A stretch of DNA of 64,000 nucleotides from Bubalus kerabau (Eukaryota > Chordata > Mammalia > Artiodactyla > Bovidae). Shown piece by piece: positions 45,916 through 57,850 of the stretch. Position 1 is the first letter of the stretch; each line of letters opens with the position of its first letter. The position numbers were made by a program, and so were the translations under genes. The stretch spans positions 30,828,501 through 30,892,500 of the forward strand of contig NC_073633.1 of NCBI RefSeq assembly GCF_029407905.1, written 5' to 3'. The notes below the pieces were generated by a model. The model ran no database searches and was not told the DNA's origin. It saw only the letters and a list, made by a program, of their open reading frames with translations.

Positions 45916-47137
45916 GCATTTCCATACTGACTGTCTCATTTTATTCTCACAGCCTCATGAGGAAAGGAAGGCATCAATCCCATTCTCCAGAAGAGGAAAC
46001 AGAAGCTCAGTAGGTTAACCTGAGATCATATCCCAAACTTTTTATGATGTGTTGTTCCATTTCTGTAATTGTGCAAGTGGAGGTCAGTGATGAAGGGAGA
46101 GTAGCAAATGAAGGAAGTGGAAGACAAAGAGGCACGAAAAGCCCCCTTTCTCTTCCAAGGGAAGTTGCAGCCTTGAGCAAATAAGGAAGAGATGGCATGC
46201 TCTGAGACTGGGGCCACATAATGCTAGCTTCCTCAAAACAAAGACTTGAGTCAGCCAGGCTCTGGCACCACCCTGCATGGGCTCCCACAGGGTGTTGGCT
46301 GATAGACCAGCCTGAAGGATACAGATGAACCACCTGCCTGTGTGGGCTTTCCCCTCACCTGTCTAGCTGTGTACACTTCCCTAAGGAGATGCTCCAGACA
46401 GAGGCTTCTTAAACATGACCTCTGGGTTGATCTCCACATGAACTGGCTCAGAAGAACTGAGGGTGGGGGTGAGAGTGGGAGGAGAGAGCAGCATTCTGGG
46501 TAGAGGAGATAAGATGAACAAGATGTGGTGGAAGCAGGCAGGGATGGAGATGCAGTTGGAGACATGGTGCGGGCCACGCCACGGAGGTCTTCTGCCCTAT
46601 GAGATGGAGAGTCCTCTTGTGGTTGGAGAGTGTGTTGTGTCCAAGAGAAGGGAGATCCTGAGCAAGAGAAGAAATAGGAATGGAAGAGACAGGTTCGAGG
46701 AAATTTTTAGTTAAGAGATTGTCAGGGCTGCGTGACTGATGGACTCGAGCTCATATCAGTGCCAGGCCCTGAGCTAAGAGCTCCTGATATACATCTTCAT
46801 GAATCCTAATACTGCTTCGAGGTATGGAATATTATCCTCACTGACAGACGAAGAAACTGAAACTTATACTGGTTTAGTGAACTAAGATCCATGATGCACA
46901 GCCTGGAAGCATCAGAGCCAGGATTCAATTCCTGGTCTGTTTGACTCAAAAGCTTTGCTCTTAACCATCTTGTAGTACTGCCTCCAAATGGATGGGATTC
47001 GGGACAAGGTAAGGTGGAGGATCATTCTCAGATTTCTTGCAGAGGTAACTGAGGAAACAGACAAGGCAGGAGGGAAAGCAAGCTGGAGGAGGATGGGTTT
47101 GGTTTTGGAGTCTGCCTTGTGTTGTCGGAAAGAGCAA
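45916..47137. other. Intergenic with MIR-like fragments
   Basis: A MIR-like piece lies at about 45925-46035 (CTCATTTTATTCTCACAGCC). A longer one lies at about 46745-46975 (CAGTGCCAGGCCCTGAGCTA to ATTCAATTCCTGGTCTGTTT). No exon. Confidence 0.6.
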
Positions 47138-47412
47138 GTTTGGACTTTGCTGGTGGTGCGGTGAATAAGAATCCTCCTGCCAATGCAGGAGTGACCGGTT
47201 TGGTCCCTGGTGCAGGAAGATTCCACATGGCTTGGGGCAACTAAGTCTCGCAACTACTGAAGCCTGTATGCCCACGCTCTGCAACGAGAGAAGCCACTGA
47301 AAAAAGCCTGCGCGTCATGACCAGAGAGTAACCCCTGCTCTTTGCAAGTAGGGAAAGCCTGTGCACAGCAATGAAGACCCAGCACAGCCATAAATAAATA
47401 AATAAAAAGAAA
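47138..47412 (+). mobile_element. CHR-type SINE (long form)
   Basis: GGACTTTGCTGGTGGTGCGG, GGTTTGGTCCCTGGTGCAGG, GGGCAACTAAGTCTCGCAAC, and a (AAAT)n tail. Confidence 0.87.
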
Positions 47413-48810
47413 ATTTCTTAAAAGAAAAAAGAAAGAGCAAGGTTAAGGGGGGCTGTGAATGAGGAACACCCGTGGATCTCCCCATGCCCCCTACCCCTTG
47501 TGAATCACACACCAGCCTTGGAACACTCAGGGTTCTGTTCTGACTCCCCTTTCCTGCTCTCCAGGGAGAGAATGGTAAGCTGTCCTAAGACACAACCTGG
47601 ACAACAGGTGGTGGAGGCAAGGCCGAGAAGCCTGTGGAAGTCCAGGACTGTGAAGGGGCAGGGGTTGATGAAAACGATTTAGTAGCCTGGCCCTTTTTTT
47701 TTTTTAAACAGCAAGAATCTGATCTATTGGGCACCGGCCCACACCACCTCCAGCCCAGGTGACGCTGTCTACTCTCACCTGACAAGTTTGAGCCTTCGGG
47801 GTCAGCACTCATAGGTTTCCAGGAGTGCCCTGACGCTAAAGGGCCTGAGGTTACAAGGTAAGAGTGATCACTACTGGAGTGCAGTTGGTGACGGAGACGG
47901 TGAGGGGTCCACAGAATGGTCTTTGGTTCTTAGCCCAGCACTCAGGCGGCAGGGAGGCTCCCTTGTATATGTGGCCCCGGGGCCCCCAGGAGTGGGATGA
48001 TAGAGTGGGAGACCCCCTGTTCTCTGAGGGTCAGGAATAAGCAGCACCTTGTTTCTCAGAAACACGACAGTGCTTTCCTTATCACCTTTCCACGGGAGCA
48101 GGGCCTGTGAACCAGAGAAGACATCAAAGGAAGCCTAAGAACCGGGGGATTTCTGGCAAGGAGACTGGAACTTAGTGTTCTGATGACACCAGAGAGGAGG
48201 AGAGCAGAAGGTAAATGGCTCTTTCCTCCTCCTCATCCAGCCCCCTCAGCCCAGGGGCTCCTCAATCCCAGGGCACATGCTCTCCTCCCACACCAGTCTT
48301 TATCCACCAACCTTTCTAGCCTCTTCTCTCACCTGTTGGCTGTCCTTGGCCTCAGGCAGGAAGACTCCGCCTCTGTCCCGCTGCCTTCCAGCTCCCGTCC
48401 CTCCTAAGCTGCAGTCAGGGAAGTGCTGCTGAGCCTGTCACTTCTGGACCCTCTGCATTTTTACCGAAGGACTAAGCAGGCCAGGGTAACCAGGAAGTGC
48501 CTCTTACCCAGGGACCAGTTGGACCTCTTATTTCGTAAGTGCCACAGCTCCCAGATGGATGGGGTGAAGCTGAGATTCTAAGGTGGACCCAGGGACAGGG
48601 GGAATGGTTAGAGGCGGCCGACCAGCGGGGTGACCTTGGGCAAATGTCTCCTCTCTCTGATGCACGAGGACTTGGGCTGGATGATCTCTGAGGGACAGTT
48701 GGGCCTTGAAGGCATAGGGGAGGGCACACTGGGGAGGCTGGAGGCACATTGGAGGCTCTGGGCAGGGACAGCCAGCCACCTCTGTCTCCAACCACCTTAA
48801 CTCTGCCAGC
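47413..48810. other. Upstream flank of RNASE13
   Basis: A T9-A short tract at 47694-47704. Otherwise unique DNA that probably contains the RNASE13 promoter and a non-coding exon, which could not be placed by eye. Confidence 0.5.
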
Positions 48811-48817
48811 AGGAAGA

Positions 48818-49279
48818 ATGGCACCACTTGTGGCCCAGCTCCTCTTCCTCCAGGTTGTTCTAGGGACAGCTTTGCTTGAAAACATCAAGACTCAGCTTGC
48901 CATCAAGAACTTCCGTACCTTACATGTTGACTATCCCAAGGTTACCTACGCCCAAGGTTTCCAAGGTTACTGCAATGGTCTGATGTCCTATGTTCGGGGC
49001 AGGCAAGAAAGCTGGTATTGCCCAAGGATCCATTATGTCTTACATGCCCCTTGGACAGTCATCTGGAAGTTCTGCAAATACAGTGAGAGCTTCTGTGAGA
49101 ATTACAATGAATACTGCACGCTCACCAAGGACTCCATCCCGCTCACAATTTGCTCCCTGTACCCCAGACAGCCGCCGACCAGCTGCCGTTACAACAGCAC
49201 CCTGACCAACCAAAGGCTCTATCTGCTCTGCTCTGAAAAGTACGATGGTGAACCCATAGATATCATTGGCCTCTACTAG
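48818..49279 (+). CDS. RNASE13: RNASE13, non-canonical RNase A family protein
   Basis: Single coding exon of 153 residues. I chose the ATG at 48818 because it opens a typical signal peptide (MAPLVAQLLFLQVVLGTALL) and follows a polypyrimidine tract and CAG (acceptor about 48807-48812). A longer upstream frame lacks this property. The mature part has eight cysteines (GYCNG, YCPR, FCKY, FCEN, YCTL, ICSL, SCRY, LCSE), the full RNase A framework. The enzymatic set is largely gone. The CKxxNTF signature is replaced by CPRIHYV, and the C-terminal His position reads EPIDIIGLY. A His is present where the first catalytic His would align (FRTLHVDYP). The sequence matches human RNASE13 closely in my memory (CNGLMSY, FCENYNEYCTLT, YNSTLTNQ), with a slightly shorter C-terminus. 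Members of this non-canonical group are associated with the male reproductive tract. The role is inferred, and catalysis is unlikely. Confidence 0.96.
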   Translation: MAPLVAQLLFLQVVLGTALLENIKTQLAIKNFRTLHVDYPKVTYAQGFQGYCNGLMSYVRGRQESWYCPRIHYVLHAPWTVIWKFCKYSESFCENYNEYCTLTKDSIPLTICSLYPRQPPTSCRYNSTLTNQRLYLLCSEKYDGEPIDIIGLY

Positions 49280-50420
49280 GAAGGGAGGCCTTCGGTCTAA
49301 AACCACCCCTGCAACTCCCCGTGCACGGCCACTGCTACACACTAGCCTGTCCCCACTCCCGAAGCTCAGATTTCTGGTACAAGGCTTCCTTTCTGGCTTC
49401 ACAGGCAAGCAGAGTCCCCTCCCAAGAGACCAGGGAGGCAGGAAGTATGTCCAGACTTTTGGTCACCATGCAACGTTGTACTGTCTTCTAGGCCTTTTCC
49501 GTCTTGTTTCCCTCCCCCTACCACCCCCGCCACCGTTCTCACTCTCCCACAGACCGTTTTACCCACCCAAGAAGCTGACTGTGTCCAGTTGGCAGCGACT
49601 GTCCATCTACTGGGCCAGATCCTGAATCCTGGCCGGAGTCCCAGAGCCTCAGCTCACACCATGGCACCGGTTCCGAGTCTCAAATCCTCTCCCTGCCACC
49701 TTTCCCTTCTCGGTCTTCCCCATCTCCCTTACGATTTTCCACTCACTCACCCGTATGGTGGCTATCTCTAGCTGTACGACCCTCCCTAAGAGTCTTAGAC
49801 TCATATTAGCTTCATTTCTCCAGGACATCCCCCTCAGCTCTCAGTCTCTCCCCAACACCTCCAACCTCTTTAGTCATCCTGTATTCTTTCTCTGACCTCT
49901 TTTCCTTCCATCCTTCTCGCCTTGGACCACTGGAGTTTTAAGTTATCTTCTCTGACCTGTTCTCGCAGAGATTCCTGCATCCTTTTCCTTCCCGAAGCTC
50001 CTTCTGATATCCCCCCAAATCCAGGATCTGCCTCTGACAAGGCAGGGATGAAGTGGGCTCAGCTGTGGTCACAGAAGGTTTTAAAACCATATTTGAATTA
50101 TGTAAGATACAACCATTGGATGAAATTGGGAGAAGGGTACATGGGATCTCTCTGTATTTTTTTTTACATCTGCCTGTGAGTCTAATCATTGCAAAATAAA
50201 AAGATAAAAAGCACATCTGAATTAGTTCTGATTTCATTACTTTTCCTGCAATGCATCAGAACTCCTACTCTCAGAGTCCTGGAAGTCACCCACCTCTGGC
50301 CACCTTCCTGGGCCACCCTTTGGCAGTAGGGTCAGTAGGATCTTCTGTTCCACGTCTACCACGATGGAGGTGGGTGGGGTAAGACTCAGCTCTGGACTGG
50401 GTTGAAAATGAAGTCTCCTT
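49280..50420. other. RNASE13 3' flank / likely 3' UTR
   Basis: Follows the RNASE13 stop codon. An AATAAA at 50195-50200 could end a long 3' UTR, though this is uncertain. No other gene is seen. Confidence 0.45.
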
Positions 50421-50427
50421 ACCCTTG

Positions 50428-50632
50428 TTGTGTTGTGTGCTCAGTCGTATCTGACTCTTGCGACCCCATGGACTGTAGCCCACCAGGCTCCTCTGTCTAT
50501 GGAATTTTCCAGGCAAGTATATTGGAGTGGGTTGTCATTTCCTACTCCAGGGGATCTTCCTGACCCAAGGATAGAACCCATGTCTCCTGCACATCTCCAG
50601 CATTTCAGGCACATTCTCGAGCCACCAGGGAA
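50428..50632 (-). mobile_element. Bov-tA SINE
   Basis: TGCTCAGTCGTATCTGACTC to GAGCCACCAGGGAAA. A short imperfect repeat (ACCCTTG / ACCCTTAG) flanks it. Confidence 0.9.
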
Positions 50633-51122
50633 ACCCTTAGCTCTAGAATAAGCTCATAACAGGAGTTAGGCTAAGTAGATCCTTGATCCTTGGCCTCCGG
50701 ATCTCTGGTGTCTATTTCTTCCCCAACAGAACATGGACTGTAACAGATGAGGAAGGTGGAGGGGCGGGGAACGGTCTCATTGCTAGTATTTGGGCCATGC
50801 TATGTCAAATCGGGAACTGCTACTCCCCTTTGGGATGCTGGGGGGGATGGATACTGGTAATGTGTGAGCACAACTAGCAAATACTTTTGCCTCCACAGCT
50901 AGTTTATCGCTTATCTCCAAGTATATTCCTCAGCCATGTTCTTAGAAGCAGCTGTTGAGAGGGATGCTACCCAGTGATGAGGAGGCCAAGTAGAATGAAG
51001 GACGTGCCTCTGGGAAGGCCTACCCTTGGGTTTCTCGGCTCTTCTCTCTGTTTCTGCACCAAGGGTCCCTCATCCTTCCCCGGGTGGAAGACAGAGCTCA
51101 TGAACTGCTGCACACACAGATG

Positions 51123-51128
51123 TTTATT
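51123..51128 (-). terminator. Poly(A) signal of TPPP2
   Basis: AATAAA on the minus strand (TTTATT on plus), 70 bases past the TPPP2 stop codon at 51198, as expected for a short 3' UTR. Confidence 0.75.
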
Positions 51129-51197
51129 GTCCCCTCCAAGCTCCCTGGTGTTCAAGATGCAAGGTCAAGGGCCAACAGGCGAAGATGAGGCTACTCC

Positions 51198-53016
51198 CTA
51201 GTTGCTGCCCTTCTTATCATATGTGCCAGCACCCTTGTAGCCACTCACGTAGCCTGAGTTGTCAGTCACGTCTTCCCGTCCCGCGATGCCTTTCCCCTTG
51301 CCACTCTCGTCAAAGCGCTCCTTGTGGGTACCGGTGTACTTGCTGGTGTCCGTCAGCCGGCTCACCCCGCCCACTGTTGTTGCTTTCTGTGGGCCAGAGG
51401 GTGAGGAGCCTGAGCCTTCTCCCTTTCTTCCCCTCCACTGTCACAGCCCTTCTCTAGAGATGGCCTTCGAGTAGTTTTATTAGTTGTCTGAGCCCATGTT
51501 CAACCCCTGGCATGGTGCTGCCTGGTTAGGGCTCAGGTGCAGACGAGAGGAGGAACTACAATAAAAGCCATCCACTCGTGAGAAAGGAATCCGGGGCATG
51601 GGAATGAGTAGGGAGGTGTGTGTGGATTTTTCTGCTTCCAGAGAAGCTATTTTGACTAGGCTGCAGCCAGAGGACTTCAACCGCAGACCTAAAACACAAG
51701 TTCTGTCCTGCTGTGCTGTGCTTAGTCGCTCAGTCTTGTCCAGCTCTTTGTGACCCCATGGACTGTAGCCCTCCAGGCTCCTCTATCCATGGGGATTCTC
51801 CAGGCAAGAATACTGGAGTGGGTTGCCATGCCCTCCTCTATGGGATCTTTCTAACCCAGGGATCAAACCCAGGTCTCCAGCATTGCAAGCAAATTCTTTA
51901 CCATCTGAGCCATCAGGGAAGCCCCTCTGTCCTGCTGGGAAGGCCCTATTTTAAACCCACAGTAGAAAGAGCTTTTAGTAGAGAGGGGATAAATAGGGAA
52001 CAGAAAGGTGTGTGTGAGGCAAGAAGTTGGATATTAGACCTTACATAAGAGCGCGAAGAGGAGTAGGGAGCAGGTAGCCTGTGCTCTGTGCTCAGTGTCT
52101 CTCCAAAGCCACCTGGCCCTGGTGGCTTGGCCCAGATCCTGGATACTTGGGAATGAGTCTAAGTTTTACTATTAAAATAGGTGTGAAAAGAAAAATAAGT
52201 AAATAAATAAAATCGTTGTGGACCTTGGGTAAGTCACTTCTTCTCATAGTTTCCTCACTTCTGAAATGACTCGATGATCTCTAAATTAGTCTGTTTCAGT
52301 ACCAACAATGCCGAAAGGCCTTCTGCCCTGTCTTCCTGCTGCTATTGAAAAGGGTTGGAGACATTGGTGCAGAGGAGGGGAGATGAGAGCAGCAGGGACT
52401 CAGGGAAGCAGAGTCAGGGTTAGGAATGAAGTCTGTCACTCACAGTAACACCAGTGGTAGCTGGGTCCTTGCCCTCCATGAGCTTATAAATGTTCTCCAG
52501 GGCTTCATCCGGGCTTTTCCCCTTGAATCGCTTCTGGCCCAGTTCCTTCATTGCTTCCTGGAACTGTTGGAATGTGATGGTTCGGGCATTCTTGGCCCTG
52601 GTCAGTAAGACAGAAATCCAGGAACTGAGGAACATGAAGTCATCGCTTTCCAAGGTCCAGCCCTCCTCTTACTCAGACGGGGCCTCTACACACTGAATGT
52701 CTTGAGGTCAGGGTCTAGCAGAGCCAGGCACCCAGTAGGTGCTCAGGAGACCTGTTACAAATGTTCTACTGCAGAAACCCTGCCACATCCCATGACCTTG
52801 CTTGTTCTACTCACCACCCCCACTCCCGTCTTTGGTCCCTTACTTGACTTTGCTGAAAACGATGTCCACGTCAGTGGAGGTGACCGTCTTGCCATCCATG
52901 ATGCCACAGTCTTTGCACAGCTTGGAGAAGTTCTTGTTGTTCATTTCAGTGCCACTGCTTGATGATTCTCCAAAGACAGCAAACCGCTGGAACGTTCTTT
53001 CTGCTTCTGATGCCAT
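51198..53016 (-). CDS. TPPP2: TPPP2, p25-alpha family protein
   Basis: Tubulin polymerization-promoting protein family member 2, a small cytoplasmic p25-alpha domain protein enriched in testis and sperm in mammals. Three coding exons lie on the minus strand: 53016-52844 (173 nt, ATG to SKVK), 52597-52444 (154 nt, AKNARTITFQQFQEAMKELG to ATTGVT) and 51386-51198 (189 nt, KATTVGGVSRLTDTSKYTGT to KKGSN and TAG). The junctions have GT/AG ends (GTAAGG, GTGAGT; CAG, ACAG) and the phases fit. They give 171 residues, close to the human 170. The EF-hand-like N-terminal part (FAVFGESSSSGTEM, DGKTVTSTDVDIVF) and the C-terminal GKGKGIAGRE region are conserved. An upstream non-coding exon is possible but was not located. 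Head-to-head with the NDRG2 promoter, 4 kb away. Confidence 0.97.
51714..51925 (-). mobile_element. Bov-tA SINE in TPPP2 intron 2, 12-bp TSD
   Basis: Reverse-orientation Bov-tA (TTAGTCGCTCAGTCTTGTCC to GCCATCAGGGAAGCCC). The perfect direct repeat TCTGTCCTGCTG is at 51702-51713 and 51926-51937. Confidence 0.94.
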
Positions 53017-53867
53017 GGTCAACAGGAGGTGGGGGAGGACAGTAAGGGGGGAGGCTTGGGGGTGAGGGAGGGGGGAGGACTGAGGAGTAAGAATGATGAA
53101 GGTTACAGTAAAATCAGAATCAGCAACAGGAACAAACACACCCGTCCAACCTACTGTTCCCAGTAGGAGGGATACTAATGTGGATCCTACATACTGAATA
53201 ATCGCCATTGCCAACCACTTCCCCACCACTTTTGTGTACCTGAGAGTGCCCGGATGGTGTCTGACCCTAACCAGCCTCTGTAGGTAAGTGCGTGCAGATC
53301 CGTGGGAGCCGGCTGGCTGAGGAGACTGGGGGGCAGTGGGGAGGGAGACAGGGGAGGAGAGGGAAGTTTCTGTGACCTCAGCAATGTTTATGTGACATCA
53401 TTTTCAGCCCCTGTTACAGCTCTAATCTTGGGGGAGGGGGTCTTGGGTCCCTACCTTGCATGCTGCATTGAGCATGTTACTAACCTCCTGATCTCTGCAA
53501 GTGACCAAGCTTCCCTCCTTGGTTCAGCCCTGCTTGAACCAGTCCTCTGGTCCTAGTTAAACTGTCTTATGCTCTGTCCCTCAACAAAAGTTGAGGAGAG
53601 CTCAGGGAAGGAGTTAAGGGAAACAGGTTGACATCAGTCTAGCACTGTCCTTTTTTCATCTCCTGGCCGGGTTAATGACCCACATGGAGAATCCCACTGG
53701 CTTTGGCAGACCAGGCTCAATAGGAACTTGAAATGGCTTCCAGTTTGGGCCCCACACGGAAAGAGTGTGGGCCTTGTAGGGTCACATACCTGGCTGGGTT
53801 AGGGTGAGGGTGAGCCTCAGACTCTCAAAATCTTCCAGATAATTTTAATTTTCTATGCAGGTCAGGG

Positions 53868-53985
53868 ATATTTTTTTCTTCCCATGCCACATGGCTTCTG
53901 GAATCTTAGTTCACTGATCAGGGACTGAACCTAGGCCCTTGGCAGTGAAGGCTCTGAGTAACTACTGGACCACTAGGGAATGCCC
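53868..53985 (-). mobile_element. CHR-type SINE
   Basis: TTTTTTTCTTCCCATGCCAC, GGAATCTTAGTTCACTGATC, and GGACCACTAGGGAATGCCC at the head end. Confidence 0.83.
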
Positions 53986-54748
53986 TCCCCTCTCTTTTTA
54001 AAGTAATGCTGTAATTTTATTCAGTTTTTACTACATGTGTTGTTTCTTCTTTCAGAAGGAGTTTCTCTTTGGCCTTTTCTCTTGCTGGAAACCATTTAGA
54101 GGAATGAACTTCATGGCTCCTAAAATAGAGCCACTAGGTCGGTGACTTCCCTCCCCATCCCATCTAATCAGTCACCAATTTCTGTAATTTCCCTTGTCTT
54201 ATAAATCCACTCCTTCCTTTCCATTCCTGTTACTCCCACTCTTTATTCAAGTCCCTGTCATCTCATATCTAGTTGATTATTCTGGCTTCTAAATGACCTC
54301 TTTCCTAAGTCAAATGCCTTACCCTCAACCACTCCATAATCCATCTCTTCTTAACCCTCCGCTCCCAATCAGATTATTTTCACAAAACAATTACTTATCC
54401 ATTGTTCCTGATCAAGAACACTCTGGATCTTCAAAATTTTTTGAAGAGTCAACCCTTTTCACCTGTCATTCAAGGACCTTCACACTTGGCTCCAATCCAC
54501 CTTACCAGATGTCACATTTCATCAGTATTACTCTGCATTTGTGGCCATAATGACCTAATCACTCTATGCTGCAGAGGCTACCTGAAGCCTGGTAGAGACA
54601 GAATAACTTTGGAGAGGATTGAATCCAGGGATTTAAGTCCTAGATAAATAATTTACTAGTGAGTGGCATTGAGCAAGAGACTAAACACCTCTGAGCTTTA
54701 ATTTCTTCATCTGTACAGTGAGGACAATAATATTTATCTTATAGTATT

Positions 54749-54760
54749 GGGGGGGGGGGG
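54749..54760. repeat. Poly-G run (12 G)
   Basis: Uninterrupted homopolymer of twelve G, rare in mammalian DNA and prone to length error. Confidence 0.9.
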
Positions 54761-55061
54761 ATACTATGTAGGAATTACCTTCCACGTAGTAGCTACTATG
54801 CAGTTCATCAAATTAACTTGTGTATTTCTGTCCCTAAATTTTCCCTTACGGTCTCTCTGCCTTGATAGAATGCCCCTCCTTCTCACGCAAGTACTGTACT
54901 GTACTTCTCATAGGATGCTTTACCCTAAGAACAAAACCCTTTCCTTCTCTGAATTATACTAAGATAATGGTTCTTAGCCTGTGGGCTGCAGCTTCTTTGG
55001 GCAAGGGTTTCTGAGTTATTGAGGGCCTGTGGAACCTATGTATGTATATATATACACACAC

Positions 55062-55082
55062 ACATACACACACACACACACA
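55062..55082. repeat. (CA)n tract
   Basis: Short CA repeat following (TA)n-like sequence. Confidence 0.85.
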
Positions 55083-56937
55083 GAAGACTGGTCATTGAGT
55101 AAATAATTAACTTTGCACATGAGGTGCATACATGCATAGATGTTACAATTACCAGAAGACTGAACAAACTTACCTGAAAGTATTTGCTGAATTCACAGTT
55201 GGTCTCCATCAGGGGATTTTAAAATCATCATTTGGGAATGGAAGTCTCTGATCTCCCACTTGAAAAGGATGGGAAACTCTTCCTATAGGACTTTTTGTGT
55301 AAACAATTAATCTTATATTATTACATCATTCTGAACGTTTTCTATCTTTGTATCTTCTCTCAACTACTGGATCCTAAGCTCTAGAGAGGTATGACTAGAC
55401 TCACACTTCTTTGAATTCCATCTATACAGTGGCTTGCTCAGAGCAGGTCCTTATTGTTGCCAACTGGAAGGTATAGTTTGAAGCTGCTTCTTGGTCCAAG
55501 AGAAGGAAGTTAGGGAAAATGTTCTTGTTGGGCCACTGACACTGGACCAGGCTGAGATCTGCCCTGATAAGGAGGGACCCCATCTTAGAGCAGAAGCAGC
55601 CTCTTACTGCCTGTGGCAGGCTGAGACCCCTAGCCTAGGAAGCAAACAGATCCCAGTGGAAATTTCCTGACTCCTGCCTGCCCTACGCCCCTGCGTAGGC
55701 CCCTTATCAGGTTCCCCCTGAGTCATCCTGACCCAGAGACGGATTTAGATGCTGGAACCTCCAGGTCCTTCCCTCCCCCACTCCAAGTAAGACCTACTTT
55801 AGATACATCAGAGGAGGTGGCAGGCAGAATTTCTCACTGTAGGCTCTCTTTTCTCCCCCAGTTCCAGCTGGGCTGGGAGAGCTCTCTTCTGTCCTATGCA
55901 TTTTTATCTACAGTCCCAATTCCAGCAGGCTTTTCCTTGTCCAGGAGAGTGTTAAACTGGCATCCAGAGGAGAGAGGGAACTAGGCAAGGAGCCAGGGGT
56001 GCCCAGCTTCTGTGTCAGTTTCTGGGTAAATGGTTATGAAGGGAGTGGGGAAGGGAATGGAGGAAAACTTGGGTGCCCCAAATTGGGGGGTCTAGAGGGA
56101 ATCCTTTAGGTTTGGGGTTGTTAAAAGCTGGATTTGATTAGTCGGGATCTACTCTGGGTCACCTCCTTCCTCTTGGCCCCTCCTTTCCAATAGACCCTGC
56201 CAAGTGGGGATGAAAGGGGCATTGATGTTCCTTGGATGGGAGGGGGTGGTGAGGGTGGTTGTGGGGGGTGGTTCCCAGGCAGGAGGGGGAAGGCAATTTA
56301 GGGGTCTTGGGGGGGCAGTCTGAGCTGGTGTTGCAGTTGGCAGCTCCAGTTCCATTGGCCATTGTTCCCAGCTGGCCTGGCGCCCAGCCCCCGAAATGGC
56401 AACTCAGGAACCAGGCTGAAGGAGGATGGGGTGGGGACCTCTGGGGGAAGGGAACCTGGAAAGGGCGCAGGTGGGGAGAAATCCAGTCTGTGTCCTTTTG
56501 TGTAAGACAACTTTGAATCCCTTTAGCCTCATAACTATCTCATTCTGGGTGACTTTTCCCCGAGGGGCACAGGGAGGGTGCATATAGGTGAGGAGAGAGC
56601 AGAGTGTGAGGGATCCAGGCCGTCACACCCACCCAGGCCCTGAGAGACGCCGCTGCCCCTGAGAAACCATTGCCTGGGCTGGGCCGAGCCGGCCTCCTTC
56701 TCTGTGCCAGAACAGAAGGGGTTAGCACTGAAGCCACAGGGTCTCCTGGGTCCCAGCCCGGGACACTGCGTCCTCCCCAAACCCCCACCCCACTTCCACA
56801 GAGTTAACTCCACCCCTGTGCCTGTTTACCCAAGAGTCAGCACCCCTGGGGGTCCTGCCCCTCCTCCGCCCCTCCTTGGGGCCTTGACCCGGGAGTCCCC
56901 GTTGGCCATCCTCTCCCCCCCCTCCCGCGATCTCCCT

Positions 56938-56947
56938 CTATTTATAG
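56938..56947 (+). promoter_or_regulatory. MEF2-consensus / TATA-like element of NDRG2 promoter
   Basis: CTATTTATAG fits the MEF2 consensus YTAWWWWTAR at every base and can also act as a TATA box. About 30 bases on, C-rich DNA leads to a candidate first exon ending AGAGAGAGGAG before a GTACCA donor (about 57041). NDRG2 is known for high expression in muscle, heart and brain, so a MEF2-responsive promoter is plausible. The assignment is inferred. Confidence 0.6.
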
Positions 56948-56949
56948 CG

Positions 56950-57850
56950 GCCCCCCGCATCCACCCCCCCTCCCCGCCTTGTTTTCCAACTTCTCAGGGA
57001 GCAACCCGGAGAGCAGTCGCCGGGACACTGCAGAGAGAGGAGGTACCAGGACCCTGGGCGTCCAGAAATTGTAACTCCCGCGCCCTCGACGCCCCCACTC
57101 CCTAGTCGGTGCAGGCACACCTCTCCTCTCCGCGGTCGAGACCCTCGCCTCCTCAGCAGAGATCCTTCTTTGGCCTAGCCCTCTGTTTCCGGGCGGGTGG
57201 AGTCAAAATCGTGGGGTGCCAGCACCCTGGCTTCGTCTCCCTTTTACCCGTTCCCACCTCGGAGTCGGGGCGCAGGAAGGAGCCTGAGTGCTACAGGCAG
57301 GGCCAGATCACGGGTGGGGGCGGTGCTGAGAGCGGGCGTGGGGATCCCCTACGGGACTAAGGGATCCCCCACACCCACAGCCGCCCGGTTGCCGGGGTCG
57401 GGGGGGCGGGGAGGGTGGTGAATGTTGTGGGGAGCGCGGGCCGGAGCCTGGAAGCACCCAGCAGTTGGCTTTCTTTAGCGTTCCCCTCGGGCCCCCAGAG
57501 CTGCCCCTCCCGGAGCTGTGGGAGGCTCCGGGCGGGGTGAAGGGGGGCGTGTTTACCAGGGGTCTGGGGCGGATCTGCGGGGAACTGGCGGCCGGTGGGC
57601 GGGCTGGGGCGGGCCGGGGGCGGGTCTGTGGGGAGGCCGAGCCGGGGCGGGCCGGGGAGTCAAAGGCAAGTGAAGGTGGAAGCGGCAGCGGCGGCAGCAG
57701 GTAGGGGGAAGGGCGGGAGTGGGGCCGCGGGGCCAGGCTGGCGCCTGGGGGTGCCGGGAGGCGCTTGGATCCCAACGCCTCGGAGAGTACGCCTTGTGGG
57801 CAGGAGCCGGCCCACAGGGCCGCGAGGCCGCGGCGCACAGAGGCGGAGGC
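56950..57850 (+). promoter_or_regulatory. NDRG2 CpG island with candidate 5' UTR exons
   Basis: Very GC-rich sequence upstream of the coding exons. Candidate non-coding exon ends with consensus-type donors lie at about 57041 (GAG then GTACC) and 57700 (GCGGCAGCAG then GTAGGG). Several first exons, as in other NDRG2 genes, are plausible but unproven. Confidence 0.6.

Larger units (their letters stand above)
53017..56930. other. Intergenic between TPPP2 and NDRG2
   Basis: Contains the likely 5' UTR/promoter of TPPP2 (within about 1 kb right of 53016). It also holds a CHR SINE (53868-53985), a 12-G run (54749-54760) and a (CA)n tract (55062-55082). No further exon was recognised. Confidence 0.55.

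Noticed and set aside
50195..50200. AATAAA as the definite RNASE13 poly(A) signal
   Set aside because: It lies more than 900 bases past the stop codon and cannot be tied to the transcript from sequence alone, so no separate feature was made.
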